Notes: generated by a model from the letters alone, not told the origin. Shown: positions 8,770-19,069, counted from the first letter of the stretch. The stretch is 64,000 nucleotides of DNA from Treponema sp. (GCA_024693045.1 JAILLQ010000019.1:62001-126000); one strand, 5' to 3'. Made by a program: numbers and translations.

Positions 8770-9392
8770 TATTTTATAAACCTGAATGAAGGGAAATTCT
8801 CATTAGATTCTTTTGCGTCATCATAATAATCAGGACTGTAGTAGCCGCTGGTAATTTGAGTATAAAGATTTTCGTCTGCTATTTCTTCTGAATTTAAAGC
8901 ACTTCTAACTAAAATTTGTAAGGCTATTCTTTTTTTGTTTTGAAAATCCTCGTAGAAAAAGACTCTGTCTGTAAGTTGATATTTTATTCCTTTTTCTTTG
9001 TAGTAATCCTTAGCCAAATCCCGCCCAAATTCAGCTCTACCATAGATTTTGAGGTCATTTTTTTGAAAATCTCTTTGATGTTCTGTTTCTATTACTGCCT
9101 TTAATTTATTGTCTCTGAATTGAAATTCTATGTATTCGAAAGGGGATTTTTCATTTTCTTTCCAGGTGATTTTGTAGCAGTTTACTCCAAAGTGACTTAA
9201 ATTACAGCGGGACCAGGAAGCCTTGTTGTTATTTTTTTTGACCCAGTCTTGAACTTGAACTTCTGTTGAATCCCATAAAATTCCTTTCCAGCCTGCATTT
9301 AAGTTTTTTGCTTTGAGCAGGACGAAAACTGGTGCTGCCAGGGCAAAGAAGGCTAGGATAGAGATAATGATTATTGCTTTTTTTTCAGTCAT
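8769..9392 (-). CDS. membrane-anchored protein of unknown function
   Basis: A 207-residue protein with a single N-terminal membrane segment (residues ~6-28) and no lipobox, followed by a ~175-residue region predicted to face the periplasm (SHFGVNCYKITW, FQFRDNKLKAV, VFFYEDFQNKKRIALQIL). The mature region is reminiscent of small periplasmic proteins that assess a short beta sheet, but no family was recognised. It overlaps the upstream gene by 8 nt and the downstream lipoprotein start by 1 nt. Confidence 0.65.
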   Translation of the reverse strand: MTEKKAIIIISILAFFALAAPVFVLLKAKNLNAGWKGILWDSTEVQVQDWVKKNNNKASWSRCNLSHFGVNCYKITWKENEKSPFEYIEFQFRDNKLKAVIETEHQRDFQKNDLKIYGRAEFGRDLAKDYYKEKGIKYQLTDRVFFYEDFQNKKRIALQILVRSALNSEEIADENLYTQITSGYYSPDYYDDAKESNENFPSFRFIK

Positions 9393-10134
9393 TTTTATTT
9401 CCTTCTATAAGCCTTTTTCCTTCTTTTTTCGCTTTTAATTCCAGGTTTTCATACCTTCCAAGAAAGAAATTTAAATCCAGCAGAAGGGTTTTGCGGTTAA
9501 AAGAGTCAGGGATAAATTCCAGGTAAAAACCACAGATTGAAGCTAAGATTGCAATAAAGCCCCATACACCTAGCGAGTTGTTAATGAAGGAAATATTTTT
9601 AAATATCATTACAAAGGCGAATAAAATCAGTAGTACTTTTGCAATTGACTGGGCTCCAAAAATCATTCCTGCAATGGTAAATGTTATAAAAACGGTAAGG
9701 GTTATATTTGTGTGCAGATTTTTTAAAATTTCAGAATGAGCGTAATTTGGAAAGATAAATATCTTAATCAATATGCTGAAAAACAAGGTGTGAACTATGA
9801 TACTAAGAAGATCCATAAGAGTGTGTAAAAATCTGTGTTCGCTCTTTAAATTTTCAGAAGAGTTTGTTGTGACTTTAAGAATACCTCTGAATTCAAGTAT
9901 GCAGATTAGGATAAGGGCTACAAGGGTACTGATAAAATCTGGAGTCTGCTGAATGTTTATATTTTTGTTATGTGAGATTCCAATCAGGGAAATTAATTCT
10001 CCCCAAATATTGTTAAAAAGGGGAACATTAACATTGACTTTTGAAGGAATCATAAAAAACCATGAAGATATCCATATCAATGTAAGGCCGGTGAGTCTGT
10101 AAAAATCTATAACTTTATACCAGGGTCTTTTCAC
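9385..10134 (-). CDS. multi-pass membrane protein of unknown function
   Basis: A 249-residue protein with about six hydrophobic segments (around residues 14-32, 66-84, 107-128, 142-160, 162-180 and 187-207) and a charged C-terminal tail, so it is an integral inner-membrane protein. The start codon is GTG at 10134, the first base after a 6-nt gap from a TATAAT box; no Shine-Dalgarno is present, so it is probably read from a leaderless mRNA. It heads the five-gene operon that continues with a membrane-anchored protein, the NAGPA-like lipoprotein, the PilZ protein and the TPR protein. No transport or enzyme motif was recognised. Confidence 0.68.
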   Translation of the reverse strand: MKRPWYKVIDFYRLTGLTLIWISSWFFMIPSKVNVNVPLFNNIWGELISLIGISHNKNINIQQTPDFISTLVALILICILEFRGILKVTTNSSENLKSEHRFLHTLMDLLSIIVHTLFFSILIKIFIFPNYAHSEILKNLHTNITLTVFITFTIAGMIFGAQSIAKVLLILFAFVMIFKNISFINNSLGVWGFIAILASICGFYLEFIPDSFNRKTLLLDLNFFLGRYENLELKAKKEGKRLIEGNKND

Positions 10135-10140
10135 AGTTTA

Positions 10141-10168
10141 ATTATAGTGTAAATGCTAAAAATGGCAA
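10141..10168 (-). promoter_or_regulatory. promoter of the five-gene PilZ operon, leaderless
   Basis: On the minus strand: TTGCCA (10168-10163), a 16-nt spacer and TATAAT (10146-10141), then 6 nt to the GTG start at 10134. It lies back to back with the rarA promoter. Confidence 0.65.
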
Positions 10169-10197
10169 TTCAAGAAAAGAAAAAACTGTGTTATAAT
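10169..10197 (+). promoter_or_regulatory. rarA promoter, leaderless
   Basis: A weak -35 (TTCAAG, 10169-10174), a 17-nt spacer and a perfect TATAAT (10192-10197). The rarA ATG follows after 7 nt. Confidence 0.5.
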
Positions 10198-10204
10198 CTT
10201 GCCC

Positions 10205-12853
10205 ATGGGTAACGCAGGAAACGATAAAGATTCTCTTTTTAGCATGGCGCGTTCTTTGCGTGAACCGCTTGCAGCCCGAATGAGGCCAAGGAATCTTGAT
10301 GAATATATTGGTCAGGATCACATTGTCGGTAAAGGCCGACTTTTACGCCGTGCAATTGCGGCTGATCAACTTTCTTCGGTCATTTTTTATGGGCCTCCTG
10401 GAAGCGGAAAAACTACTTTAGCTCGTGTAATTGCAAATCACACAAAATCAAATTTTATCACTTTAAATGCAGTTTTAACCGGTGTTGCTGATATCCGTGA
10501 ATCGATTAAAAATGCAGAAGAGTATTTTAATCTTTACAGTCGAAGAACAATCCTTTTTGTTGATGAAGTTCACCGTTGGAATAAAAGTCAGCAGGACGCT
10601 CTTTTACCATGGGTAGAAAACGGCACAATTATTTTAATTGGTGCGACAACTGAAAATCCATTTTTTGAAGTAAATAAGGCTCTTGTCAGCCGCTCTAGAG
10701 TTTTTCAACTTATGCCCCTTTCAACAGAAGATTTAATGAAGGCGGCTTATATGGCTCTGGAAGATAAAGAAAGGGGCTATGGACGCTGGAAGGTCGAATT
10801 TGAAGAAGGTGCACTTGAACATCTTGTTGAAACGGCTTCCGGAGATGCACGTTCTTTGCTGAATGCGCTGGAGCTGGCAGTTGAAACCACTCCCGAAAAA
10901 TGGGCTCCTGAAGCTGAAAACCCGGAACCTGCTTATGGTTCAACAATTTATGTTTCAAAAGAAGCTGCAGAAGAGTCAATACAAAAAAAAGTTGTTCTTT
11001 ACGATAGGGATGGAGATTATCATTACGATATTATTTCGGCTTTTATAAAGTCTCTGAGGGGAAGAGATCCTGATGCCGCCTGTTATTGGCTTGCGAGAAT
11101 GGTAAGCGCTGGAGAAGATCCTCATTTTATTTTCAGACGAATGCTAATATCTGCTTGTGAAGATACAGGACTTGCAGAGCCTAATGCAATTTCAGTTGTG
11201 GAATCCTGTGCCCGGGCATTTGACAGAGTTGGACTTCCTGAAGGTAGATATTTTCTGGCTCATGCGGCTTTGTATCTTTCAACTGCACCAAAATCAAATT
11301 CCAGTATGGCCTTTTTTGATGCTCTTTCGGCTGTCGAAAAGGAAAATGCAGAAGTTCCAAATCATTTAAAAGATTCCAGCCGGGACGCAGAAGGTTTTGG
11401 CCACGGTTCAGGTTATCTTTATCCTCATGCTTACAGAGATCACTGGGTTGCCCAGCAGTATCTGCCGGACACTCTTATGGGCCGTGTTTTCTATACGCCT
11501 AGTACTCAAGGTTATGAAAAGGAAATCAGGGAAGGAGTTTTGAGCCGAAGAGAACTTCAGATAGCAGCAATTCTGGAAAAGCAAAACAAAGACGAAGATG
11601 ATGTAAGAGTTAAAGATAAGTCTCCAGATATTCTTGCGGATTTAAATTCTATGGCCCAGGCAGAAAGGTCTGCAACGGCAAAAAGTTGTGCCAGTCCTGC
11701 AAGGTCTGAGTTCGGTCAGAATGTTCTTAATCAATGGTGGATTTCTGAACATTTTCATTCAGATGGTAATGGTGAAAACCTTACTTTTAGTCCTGTTAAT
11801 ACCGCCCGTGAAACAGCTCTTGATAAAGCCGATAAGCAGTGGCGACAAAGATTGGATTCTAACAGGGCAGAAGTTCTGCTCAATATCCGGGATACTATGA
11901 TTTCTATGTCTGGCCTTTTGCGTCATCACAGAAGTTTGGTCTGGAATGCTGATGACGGGCTTTTGTTGTGGGAAATTGCAAGAAAAACTCCAGAAGGAGT
12001 TACCTGTGGACTTTGCCGTACTGAAAAAGGAATGCAGATTCTTGAACAGTACGGTAGAACTCTTGGGGACTTGGATAAACCTATTCTGCAGTTTAGACCT
12101 GAAAAATCTCGGGATGACTTTTTAACTCCAAAGAATTTTAGAGATTTGATTTATAAGTTCCAGTTCAAGGGTGCTATTTTTGACAGAATTTATTTTAGGG
12201 ATCCTTTTATTTCTGAGGATTCTATTTCTGCCCTTGCTGATAGTTTTGCAACTATGGCCTTTCCTGAAAATGGCCGTCATTTTACTTTTGCCGGGGAAAA
12301 CGAAGAGGCAGAACCCGGAGAACAACTTTTTAATTACGACAATGAAACAAAACGACCGGACGAAGATGATTCTCTGAATTCTTACAAGGCAGAATGCCCT
12401 TTAGCAGAAGATTGGAAACTGGTAATTGCTCAGAAGATTCCTGCCGGAGGACAAAGAATCAGCCTTTTGGTGCGAAATCAGATTTTGTCACATTCTTCGA
12501 TGGAACCCTATTACGAAATTCTAGATAAAATGGAAAATGCAGAAAGAGAATTTTTTGGCGATAAAGAAAATCCTCTATTTAATTGGAATGAACTTACTGT
12601 TGCAGAAAAATTTAGAGCCGTTGGGTTTAAAGTAAAAAGTGCAGTACAAGTAATTACAGAAAAGCGCCGTATCAGTTCTCTTGAAATTCAAAAGTGGTTT
12701 GACACAGAGACAAGTGCATATGGTCGGGCTATGATTAATGCAGTAGGAAAAAATGATCTTCAGAAAATAGTAATGCTACTTGAATCTGCTGCCCAAAAGC
12801 AAATTTTCAACTGGCAGACCCAAATAGCATTCTTTAGTGTTTATTCAGAATAA
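10205..12853 (+). CDS. rarA: RarA/MgsA AAA+ ATPase fused to a large C-terminal domain
   Basis: Residues ~15-440 are replication-associated recombination protein A, a clamp-loader-like AAA+ ATPase acting at stalled forks: Walker [10 protein letters not shown], Walker [11 protein letters not shown], sensor segment [11 protein letters not shown] and Arg finger region SRSRVFQL. The MgsA C-terminal oligomerisation part includes [13 protein letters not shown] further ~400 residues follow that ordinary ~440-residue RarA lacks. They include [20 protein letters not shown] and may resemble the RarA/unknown-domain fusions known from cyanobacteria and some other bacteria. A TTG at 10199 is in frame, but ATG 10205 fits a leaderless mRNA. 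It converges on the next gene with 5 nt between the ends. Confidence 0.88.
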   Translation: MGNAGNDKDSLFSMARSLREPLAARMRPRNLDEYIGQDHIVGKGRLLRRAIAADQLSSVIFYGPPGSGKTTLARVIANHTKSNFITLNAVLTGVADIRESIKNAEEYFNLYSRRTILFVDEVHRWNKSQQDALLPWVENGTIILIGATTENPFFEVNKALVSRSRVFQLMPLSTEDLMKAAYMALEDKERGYGRWKVEFEEGALEHLVETASGDARSLLNALELAVETTPEKWAPEAENPEPAYGSTIYVSKEAAEESIQKKVVLYDRDGDYHYDIISAFIKSLRGRDPDAACYWLARMVSAGEDPHFIFRRMLISACEDTGLAEPNAISVVESCARAFDRVGLPEGRYFLAHAALYLSTAPKSNSSMAFFDALSAVEKENAEVPNHLKDSSRDAEGFGHGSGYLYPHAYRDHWVAQQYLPDTLMGRVFYTPSTQGYEKEIREGVLSRRELQIAAILEKQNKDEDDVRVKDKSPDILADLNSMAQAERSATAKSCASPARSEFGQNVLNQWWISEHFHSDGNGENLTFSPVNTARETALDKADKQWRQRLDSNRAEVLLNIRDTMISMSGLLRHHRSLVWNADDGLLLWEIARKTPEGVTCGLCRTEKGMQILEQYGRTLGDLDKPILQFRPEKSRDDFLTPKNFRDLIYKFQFKGAIFDRIYFRDPFISEDSISALADSFATMAFPENGRHFTFAGENEEAEPGEQLFNYDNETKRPDEDDSLNSYKAECPLAEDWKLVIAQKIPAGGQRISLLVRNQILSHSSMEPYYEILDKMENAEREFFGDKENPLFNWNELTVAEKFRAVGFKVKSAVQVITEKRRISSLEIQKWFDTETSAYGRAMINAVGKNDLQKIVMLLESAAQKQIFNWQTQIAFFSVYSE

Positions 12854-12858
12854 AAATC

Positions 12859-14400
12859 TTACTGTTCAAGAGGAACTAAACAAGATTTTTCAAGAGATGT
12901 GAAAAGGTAGATTTTCTTATACAGATTAATGCTCATTTCTTTAATAGGTTCATCTGTGTAAGTCTGCAATTCCTTCCAGTTTGAAACTAATTCAGGCTTG
13001 TTCTTTGTGCAGTCTTCAACAAGAGGTTTGATGATTTTTCCTATTGTTACGATGCAGCGAAGACTTTCCATAATGAATGTGTATGCAGATTCGTTAGCAT
13101 CTCCAATTAATCGATTGATAATGTTCTTTGAGCTGGAATCTCTTTCAGTTTTTGGAAGCAGAGTCTTAATTTTAACACCAATAGCTCCATCTTCTGCCAG
13201 TTCGTTGTCAAAAGTTGTTATCTTATCCGAAACAGATAGTAATGTGTTGTAACCATCGCTGAACTGAGAGTTCAAAGACTGAGTAGTCCACATTCCACGA
13301 ACTATAACAAGGTCGTAATATTCTCTTAAATCCTTTTTTACTACTTCGATAAGAAAAGTTTTAAGATAATTAAGAGCCTGATAATTTTCGTAATATCTTA
13401 GTCCTTTGCGTTCAAAATTTGGCTTTAAGGCATCTGTGTAATTCTTTATCTGATTGATTTCTACATCGCCGAAAAGCTGATTTGCAAAGTCATTTGTTTT
13501 TGCAGATTTTGCAGACTCTACCAACTTGTTGATTGTTTTTTCAACTTCATTTTTTATGTTATCAAGGTAAGGTTCAACGATAGAAGCAGATGTGCTCTGA
13601 ATATTAGGAATATAAGCAGGATTTGAAGAAGCAAGGCGAATTACCATTTCAAATGCTTCTGATGAACGAATTGCCTGAATTCTTGCTGCTATACGACGCC
13701 AAAGCCCCATGGAAATAGGTTCTGAACCTTTGAAATCTTTAAGAAATTTGAATAGATTTGTCCAGTCTGCTTCAAGAGAAAACTCCCACACTGTTTCAAC
13801 GAATTCTTTTAAGTCATCTGCAAGGTATTCTGCATTTACTTTTTCAAAACGAGGTTGTGTAGAAAAATTACCTTCCTGAATTGATTTATCAAACTTTTTA
13901 AGGAAGAAGTAGTAATCGTAAGTTGCAATAGTTTTTAAAGTGCTTAATTGCTTGTACAGATTGTCTATTTCTGTAATTTTTTCCAAAGTAAAAAAGTCAC
14001 TAAAGGCAGAAAGTCTTTCTGTTGCCTGAGAACTTAAATTTTCTATAGGAATCTGTTTTGAAAGTGCATAAATATTATCTTCTGTAAGGCTATCTGCAAG
14101 TTCCTGGATATTTTCTGGGAGAGAATAAGTTATAACCTTGTGCTTAAGCATATTCTGATTCTGAATTGCATTAAACATAACCTGAACAGGATAAATTGCT
14201 TTGTAAATGTCATAAAATTGCTTTCCTAAACCAGGAAGTATTTCATTTCCACTGAATTTATAAAAATTTTTAAACTTAGATTTTGAAAGTCTTTTTGCAA
14301 TTGCTTTGAGTTGTCTTCGTTTGTCAGCGTCAGCATCTCCTGAATTAAAAAGAGATGCAAAAAGATTTGATAAAAATCCACCCTTTGATTCTTTTGCCAT
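12859..14400 (-). CDS. large soluble protein of unknown function (DUF5312-like)
   Basis: A 513-residue, mostly helical protein without signal peptide or membrane segment. It starts with a Gly/Phe-rich stretch (GGFLSNLFASLFNSGDADADKRRQ) that could be amphipathic, then long helical regions with many Leu/Ile/Lys/Glu. From memory it resembles the spirochaete-restricted family DUF5312; this was not checked. No enzyme motif seen. It is a single-gene unit: the promoter is strong and leaderless, and it converges with rarA. It is divergent from the UPF0164-like gene. Confidence 0.7.
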   Translation of the reverse strand: MAKESKGGFLSNLFASLFNSGDADADKRRQLKAIAKRLSKSKFKNFYKFSGNEILPGLGKQFYDIYKAIYPVQVMFNAIQNQNMLKHKVITYSLPENIQELADSLTEDNIYALSKQIPIENLSSQATERLSAFSDFFTLEKITEIDNLYKQLSTLKTIATYDYYFFLKKFDKSIQEGNFSTQPRFEKVNAEYLADDLKEFVETVWEFSLEADWTNLFKFLKDFKGSEPISMGLWRRIAARIQAIRSSEAFEMVIRLASSNPAYIPNIQSTSASIVEPYLDNIKNEVEKTINKLVESAKSAKTNDFANQLFGDVEINQIKNYTDALKPNFERKGLRYYENYQALNYLKTFLIEVVKKDLREYYDLVIVRGMWTTQSLNSQFSDGYNTLLSVSDKITTFDNELAEDGAIGVKIKTLLPKTERDSSSKNIINRLIGDANESAYTFIMESLRCIVTIGKIIKPLVEDCTKNKPELVSNWKELQTYTDEPIKEMSINLYKKIYLFTSLEKSCLVPLEQ

Positions 14401-14406
14401 ACGTTA

Positions 14407-14434
14407 ATTTTAATAAAAATTATTTTACTGTCAA
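14407..14434 (-). promoter_or_regulatory. strong leaderless promoter
   Basis: Perfect TTGACA (14434-14429), a 16-nt spacer and TAAAAT (14412-14407), then 6 nt to the ATG at 14400. No Shine-Dalgarno precedes that ATG. Confidence 0.75.
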
Positions 14435-14526
14435 GTTGATGAGATTGAAAGCATGGCATAATAATTAAGTATAATATATAATCAATTCTATCTATTATTT
14501 TCTATATAAATTGTAAGAGGTGATTT

Positions 14527-15657
14527 ATGAAAAAAATTATTTTGACAGCAGTAATGTTAGGTCTTACGACTTTGATGTTTGCATACAATCCTCCTGCTGG
14601 CGGTCAAATATATAATAATCTTACAAGTCCATTTCAGATGACATCGGCTTCTTCTGCAGCTGGCGGTGGAATTTTTTCTGCTCAGCCAACATCTATTTGT
14701 TTCAATCCTGCTTTAACAGCTTTTGAAGATCGCCCTGAAATTGATTTGGGGGTAACAGCTTTGGTAGGAAGTGGGGCTGCTTTTGAAACAGGTATGATTA
14801 TTCCTACAAATATGTTTACTATTACAGGTCTTGTTCAAGGGGTTTTTTCTAATGTAGCAGAAATGGATTTAGGTGATTCCTTCATGGCTCGTGCAGGTCT
14901 TGCAAAGGAAATTACAGAAAATCTTACTTTCGGTGCTAATATGTACGGTGGAGTCCTTTTAAGTGATGGTGGTGACTGGTCCCTTGGCGGTGAAATAGGA
15001 GCTCTTTTTAGAACGGAAAAACTTGCCTTCATGAAGGATTTTAGAATTGGTGCTTCTCTGCTTAATCTGGGAAAACAGTTTTCTGGAACAAAACATGGTA
15101 TAGAAAACAACGAAAGGGATTATTACTGGGATTCCTGGGGCTGGTACAAATATTACAATCCATATTTGAGATATTGTTACGCCTGGGAAAGAGTTTGTGA
15201 CTATCTTGACGGGGATAACAACTCTGATGAATTTCCTGGATTTATGACAGTTAGAGCTGGAGTTGCCTTTGTTGTTTTTGAAACAGATTCTGTAAAGGGT
15301 GGTGTATCTTCTGATTTTACACTTGTTCATTCATATTTACCTGTATTTGATTTTGGTTACCAGATGACAATAAAAGATAATTTGATTCTTCGAGCTTCAT
15401 ACACTCTTGATATCAATGAATTGTCAAAAGAAAATATTTCAAATGTAACCCCTGCTATTTGTGTTGGTTATAAACTTGATATCGACACATCTAAGAGCGG
15501 ATTTATGAAGAAGAAAGGCTGGGAAAAGAGTGAGCTTACAACTTCACTTGCTTATCAGAATCTTTATGAAGATATTCATGCTGTTTCTGCAGGAGCTAAT
15601 TTTAAATTCGGTAAGGACGATGATGAAGCCCCTTCAATCGCTGTTTGGGGTGACTAA
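14527..15657 (+). CDS. UPF0164/FadL-like outer-membrane protein
   Basis: A 376-residue exported protein: signal peptide to about MFAYN, then alternating beta strands. FSAQPTSICFNPALTAFEDRP near the N-terminus and the overall pattern match the UPF0164 family of treponemal FadL-like outer-membrane proteins (also PorV/PorQ-like), which may move hydrophobic substrates across the outer membrane. A Trp/Tyr/Asp-rich insertion (residues ~195-235) could be a surface loop. An AGAGGTG Shine-Dalgarno precedes the ATG, and a leader of several tens of nt is suggested by TATAAT boxes near 14473-14482, so unlike many neighbours it is not leaderless. It is followed after 45 nt by a large OmpA-domain protein and may be co-transcribed with it. 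Confidence 0.78.
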   Translation: MKKIILTAVMLGLTTLMFAYNPPAGGQIYNNLTSPFQMTSASSAAGGGIFSAQPTSICFNPALTAFEDRPEIDLGVTALVGSGAAFETGMIIPTNMFTITGLVQGVFSNVAEMDLGDSFMARAGLAKEITENLTFGANMYGGVLLSDGGDWSLGGEIGALFRTEKLAFMKDFRIGASLLNLGKQFSGTKHGIENNERDYYWDSWGWYKYYNPYLRYCYAWERVCDYLDGDNNSDEFPGFMTVRAGVAFVVFETDSVKGGVSSDFTLVHSYLPVFDFGYQMTIKDNLILRASYTLDINELSKENISNVTPAICVGYKLDIDTSKSGFMKKKGWEKSELTTSLAYQNLYEDIHAVSAGANFKFGKDDDEAPSIAVWGD

Positions 15658-15702
15658 TAGCTATAATCTTTTTTGCTAAGTCGCTTGTATATTGGAGATA
15701 AA

Positions 15703-18700
15703 ATGAAAAAAACAGGTATTATTACACTTCTAATTTCTTTTACGTTTTTTATGCCTTTTGGCCTTTTTGCTGAAACAAGGTATATTTCGCCAAATAATGA
15801 TGGTGTTCAGGATCAATTAGAAATCCCTTTGAAAATTTCTGACCGCCATTTTGTAAAGTCCTGGAAACTTGTAGTTGAAGATGAAAATGGTAATGTTATC
15901 CGAACTATTGGAAATAAAGTTGCCCTTCCTACAAAAGTTAATGTAAAGGGATTCTTTAAGCAGCTTGTAACTCCAAAGAGGGGGGTAGAAATTCCAGATT
16001 CTGTAATATGGAATGGTGCCATGAACAACGGTGAATACGCGCCTGATGGAAAGTATTATTACTACTTTGTTGCTCGCGATGATAAAGACAATGAAGGTAA
16101 AACAGAAAAATTTGAAGTTGTCGTAGATACAAAAGCTCCTGTTATTACACTTTCAAATCCAACAGATAAGATTTTTGGTGAAGGAGCAAAAGCTGATTTC
16201 CTTATTCGCCAAACAGGTTCCAGGGAAGATAAGTGGACTGGTGTATTTAAAAATACTATGGGACAGGTTGTCCGTACCTTTAATTGGACAGATAGCGAAC
16301 CTGAAAACTTTAAGTGGAACGGCTCTGATGATGTGAATCACCAGGTTTCAGATGGCGTTTATTCTTATGAAATAAGCGCTGTAGACCGGGCTGGTAACTC
16401 TGCCCTGGCTACAATATCAAACATTATTTATTCAGCTGAAAAACCAGATACAAATATAAAACTTTTGGGAAGCAGATATTTTTCTCCAAATACAGATTCT
16501 GACTTGAAGAATATTACATTTGAAATAAATATTCCTATTCCTGAAGAAAGTTCTGGTAATAAACTTATCAAGTGGTCAGTAGCAATTAAAGATTCAAATG
16601 GAAAAATTTATAAAGAATACAATCAGGATAATTCAGAACTTCCTCCTAGTGAATTGATTTTTGATGGTAGTGATGCCAGTGGTTCTTTGATTCCAGAAGG
16701 AAAGTATCAGGCTGTTGTAAATGCTTCGTATTTGAACGGTTATGTACCAGCAGAATTGAAGTCACCTGAATTTGTAATGGATAGAACAAAACCTTCTGCC
16801 CAGATTGGAATTTCCGACAAAATCTTTGGTGGAGCAGGAAAACCGGATCTTACAATTTCTCTTCTTGACGAAGCTACAGGAAAGTTTGCTGCCGTACCTG
16901 AATGGAAGGGGCGCATTTATGACCTCAATTCTGGAAATACGGTAAGAGAATACAATTTCGGTCAGTACCTTCCAGAAACAATTGTATGGAGCGGTTTTGA
17001 TTCCACAGGAAAACTTGTTGCAGACTCAAAATATAAGTTTGAACTTTCTGCATGTGACCTTGCTGGAAATAAAGGGGTGATTGTAAGTGCAGATGATTTT
17101 ACTCTTGATACAAAAGAAGCTTCTATTCTTCTTTCTGCAAGTGAGTCTGCATTTAGTCCAAATGGCAATAAAGTAAAAGATACAGTAACCTTTATACCGG
17201 TTCTTAAAGATGTTTCCGGAATAAGCGATTACAAACTTGAAATTAAAGATTCCAGCGACAAAGTTGTTAAGACATATTCAGGTTCATCAACTCTTCCTGC
17301 TTCTTTTGTTTGGGATGGCAAAGATGATTCGGCTATTGTTTGTAAGGACGGAAATTATACAGCTTCTCTTTCGATAACAACGACAAATGGTTCTTCAGCA
17401 TCGGTAAAAACTCAGGCAGTTGAACTTGATACTGCAGGTCCTTACCTTGAAGCTTCTACTCCATGGTCAATTTTCAGTTTGGATGGTCAGTCTTCGCAGA
17501 ATACAATTCCTGTTTCAATCTCTAAATGTACAGACGAAAAAGTTTGGAAGGCAGAAGTTTTGTCTGCTTCTGGCAAGGTTGTAAAGAACTTTAACTGGAA
17601 AGGTAAAATCCGGTCAGATGGAAAAGATGAGTTTGTTTGGGACGGAACAGATAATACAGGAAATAAATTGCCGGATGGTCTTTATTCGATTGTGATTTCT
17701 TCAACAGATGATGCTGGAAACACATTCTCTACATCTCTTAAGAATCTTACACTTGATAGCCGAGAAACTAAGATTTATATCACAGCTGCCGAAGAAGGTA
17801 TTTCACCAAATGGAGATTCACTTTTCGATACACAGAAATTTGATATAAGAGCTTCTGTTCCAGAAGGAATTCTTACATGGCATTTTGATATCAGAAGTGA
17901 AAACGGAACTTCGGTAAGAAGCTGGTCAGAAAAAGATAGTGCAGATCTGCCTTCTTCTATTGTATGGGATGGTCTTACAAGTGAAGGTAGTGTTGCAGAA
18001 GGCACATTCACAGGAACTTTGGAAGTTTCGTACAAAAAAGGAAATAAAGTAAACTCTGTATCAGCTCCATTTATCTGTACAGCAATTCCACCTCAGCTTT
18101 CTGTAAAAACTGCACCAGAATATTTCAGTCCAGATAATGATGGTACTGATGATGACTTGTATATAAAACTTTCAGGTTCTTCAAAAGCAATGTTCAAGTC
18201 ATGGTCATTTGTAATAAATGATCCAAAGGGTAAGGTTTTCTGGCAGACAGCTGGTTCTTCTGCAATTACAGAAAGAATTGTATGGGATGGTTTGAGTAAT
18301 ACTCAGAAGAATGCCCGTGGTTTTGCAGAACGAGTTCAGTCTGCAACAGATTACCCATATACATTTACAGTAACAGATACACTTGGCATGACAAGCACTG
18401 TTAACGGTGTAATTCAGGTCGATGTACTTGTAATTCGTGACGGCGATGTATTGAAGATGGCTGTTCCTTCTATTATATTCCGAAGTGATAATGCAGACTT
18501 TAAGACAAAGGCAGAGGTTAAGAATGGAATTGAACCTGAAATTGCAGCTAATAACGAAAGAGTTCTTAAGCGTGTTGCAGATATTTTGAACAAGTTTCAG
18601 GATTACAAAGTAACTGTTGTAGGTCATGCAAACCGTCTTACAGATAATGAAGCCGAAGAAACCGAAGATAATCCAAAACTTTGGGGTCCAGCTCTTATTC

Positions 18701-18873
18701 CTTTGTCAGGTAAACGCGCAGAATATGTAAAAGATTACCTGGTTAAAAAAGGTGTTGCCGAAACTCGTCTTTCAACAGAAGGAAAAGGCGGTACTGAGCT
18801 AGTAGTAGACTACAAAGACAAAGACAACAACTGGAAAAACCGCCGAGTAGAATTTATTTTGGAAAAAAATTAA
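15703..18873 (+). CDS. FlgD-Ig repeat protein with C-terminal OmpA domain
   Basis: A 1056-residue exported protein (start chosen at ATG 15703 because GGAG lies just upstream; a TTG 10 codons earlier has none). After the signal peptide come about nine FlgD-type Ig-like modules, each carrying signatures such as YFSPNxDG, VWDGxD and LPDGLYSIV. The last ~150 residues are an OmpA-like peptidoglycan-binding domain (VVGHANRL, LSGKRAEYVKDYL, NRRVEFIL). It is probably a long periplasmic or outer-membrane-associated protein anchored to peptidoglycan. It shares the orientation of the preceding outer-membrane protein gene. No binding partner can be deduced. Confidence 0.85.
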   Translation: MKKTGIITLLISFTFFMPFGLFAETRYISPNNDGVQDQLEIPLKISDRHFVKSWKLVVEDENGNVIRTIGNKVALPTKVNVKGFFKQLVTPKRGVEIPDSVIWNGAMNNGEYAPDGKYYYYFVARDDKDNEGKTEKFEVVVDTKAPVITLSNPTDKIFGEGAKADFLIRQTGSREDKWTGVFKNTMGQVVRTFNWTDSEPENFKWNGSDDVNHQVSDGVYSYEISAVDRAGNSALATISNIIYSAEKPDTNIKLLGSRYFSPNTDSDLKNITFEINIPIPEESSGNKLIKWSVAIKDSNGKIYKEYNQDNSELPPSELIFDGSDASGSLIPEGKYQAVVNASYLNGYVPAELKSPEFVMDRTKPSAQIGISDKIFGGAGKPDLTISLLDEATGKFAAVPEWKGRIYDLNSGNTVREYNFGQYLPETIVWSGFDSTGKLVADSKYKFELSACDLAGNKGVIVSADDFTLDTKEASILLSASESAFSPNGNKVKDTVTFIPVLKDVSGISDYKLEIKDSSDKVVKTYSGSSTLPASFVWDGKDDSAIVCKDGNYTASLSITTTNGSSASVKTQAVELDTAGPYLEASTPWSIFSLDGQSSQNTIPVSISKCTDEKVWKAEVLSASGKVVKNFNWKGKIRSDGKDEFVWDGTDNTGNKLPDGLYSIVISSTDDAGNTFSTSLKNLTLDSRETKIYITAAEEGISPNGDSLFDTQKFDIRASVPEGILTWHFDIRSENGTSVRSWSEKDSADLPSSIVWDGLTSEGSVAEGTFTGTLEVSYKKGNKVNSVSAPFICTAIPPQLSVKTAPEYFSPDNDGTDDDLYIKLSGSSKAMFKSWSFVINDPKGKVFWQTAGSSAITERIVWDGLSNTQKNARGFAERVQSATDYPYTFTVTDTLGMTSTVNGVIQVDVLVIRDGDVLKMAVPSIIFRSDNADFKTKAEVKNGIEPEIAANNERVLKRVADILNKFQDYKVTVVGHANRLTDNEAEETEDNPKLWGPALIPLSGKRAEYVKDYLVKKGVAETRLSTEGKGGTELVVDYKDKDNNWKNRRVEFILEKN

Positions 18874-18892
18874 TAAAAATAAGTCCAACCAG

Positions 18893-18921
18893 TTGACACA
18901 AGTTAAGCAAAAGTATATATT
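18893..18921 (+). promoter_or_regulatory. tRNA-Asn promoter
   Basis: Consensus TTGACA (18893-18898), a 17-nt spacer and TATATT (18916-18921), 23 nt upstream of the mature tRNA 5' end. Confidence 0.8.
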
Positions 18922-18944
18922 ACTAACACATTCGCAAGAATGAT

Positions 18945-19017
18945 GGTTGCTTAGCTCAGCTGGTAGAGCAATGGACTGTTAATCCATGTGTCGCAGGTTC
19001 AAAACCTGCAGCAGCCG
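18945..19017 (+). tRNA. tRNA-Asn (GTT anticodon)
   Basis: A 73-nt cloverleaf. The acceptor stem GGTTGCT pairs with AGCAGCC (one G-U), the D-stem is GCTC/GAGC, the anticodon stem is ATGGA/TCCAT with loop CTGTTAA and anticodon GTT at 18978-18980, and the T-stem is GCAGG/CCTGC. The discriminator is G and CCA is not encoded. A consensus promoter lies upstream and an intrinsic terminator follows. The T-loop reads TTCAAAA, close to consensus. Confidence 0.95.
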
Positions 19018-19022
19018 CTTAG

Positions 19023-19051
19023 GCCTTTCTCTAACGAGAAAGGCTTTTTTT
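19023..19051 (+). terminator. intrinsic terminator of tRNA-Asn
   Basis: Perfect 9-bp stem GCCTTTCTC / GAGAAAGGC (19023-19031, 19036-19044), loop TAAC, followed by seven T. Confidence 0.9.
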
Positions 19052-19069
19052 ATGCCCAAATACTATTTT

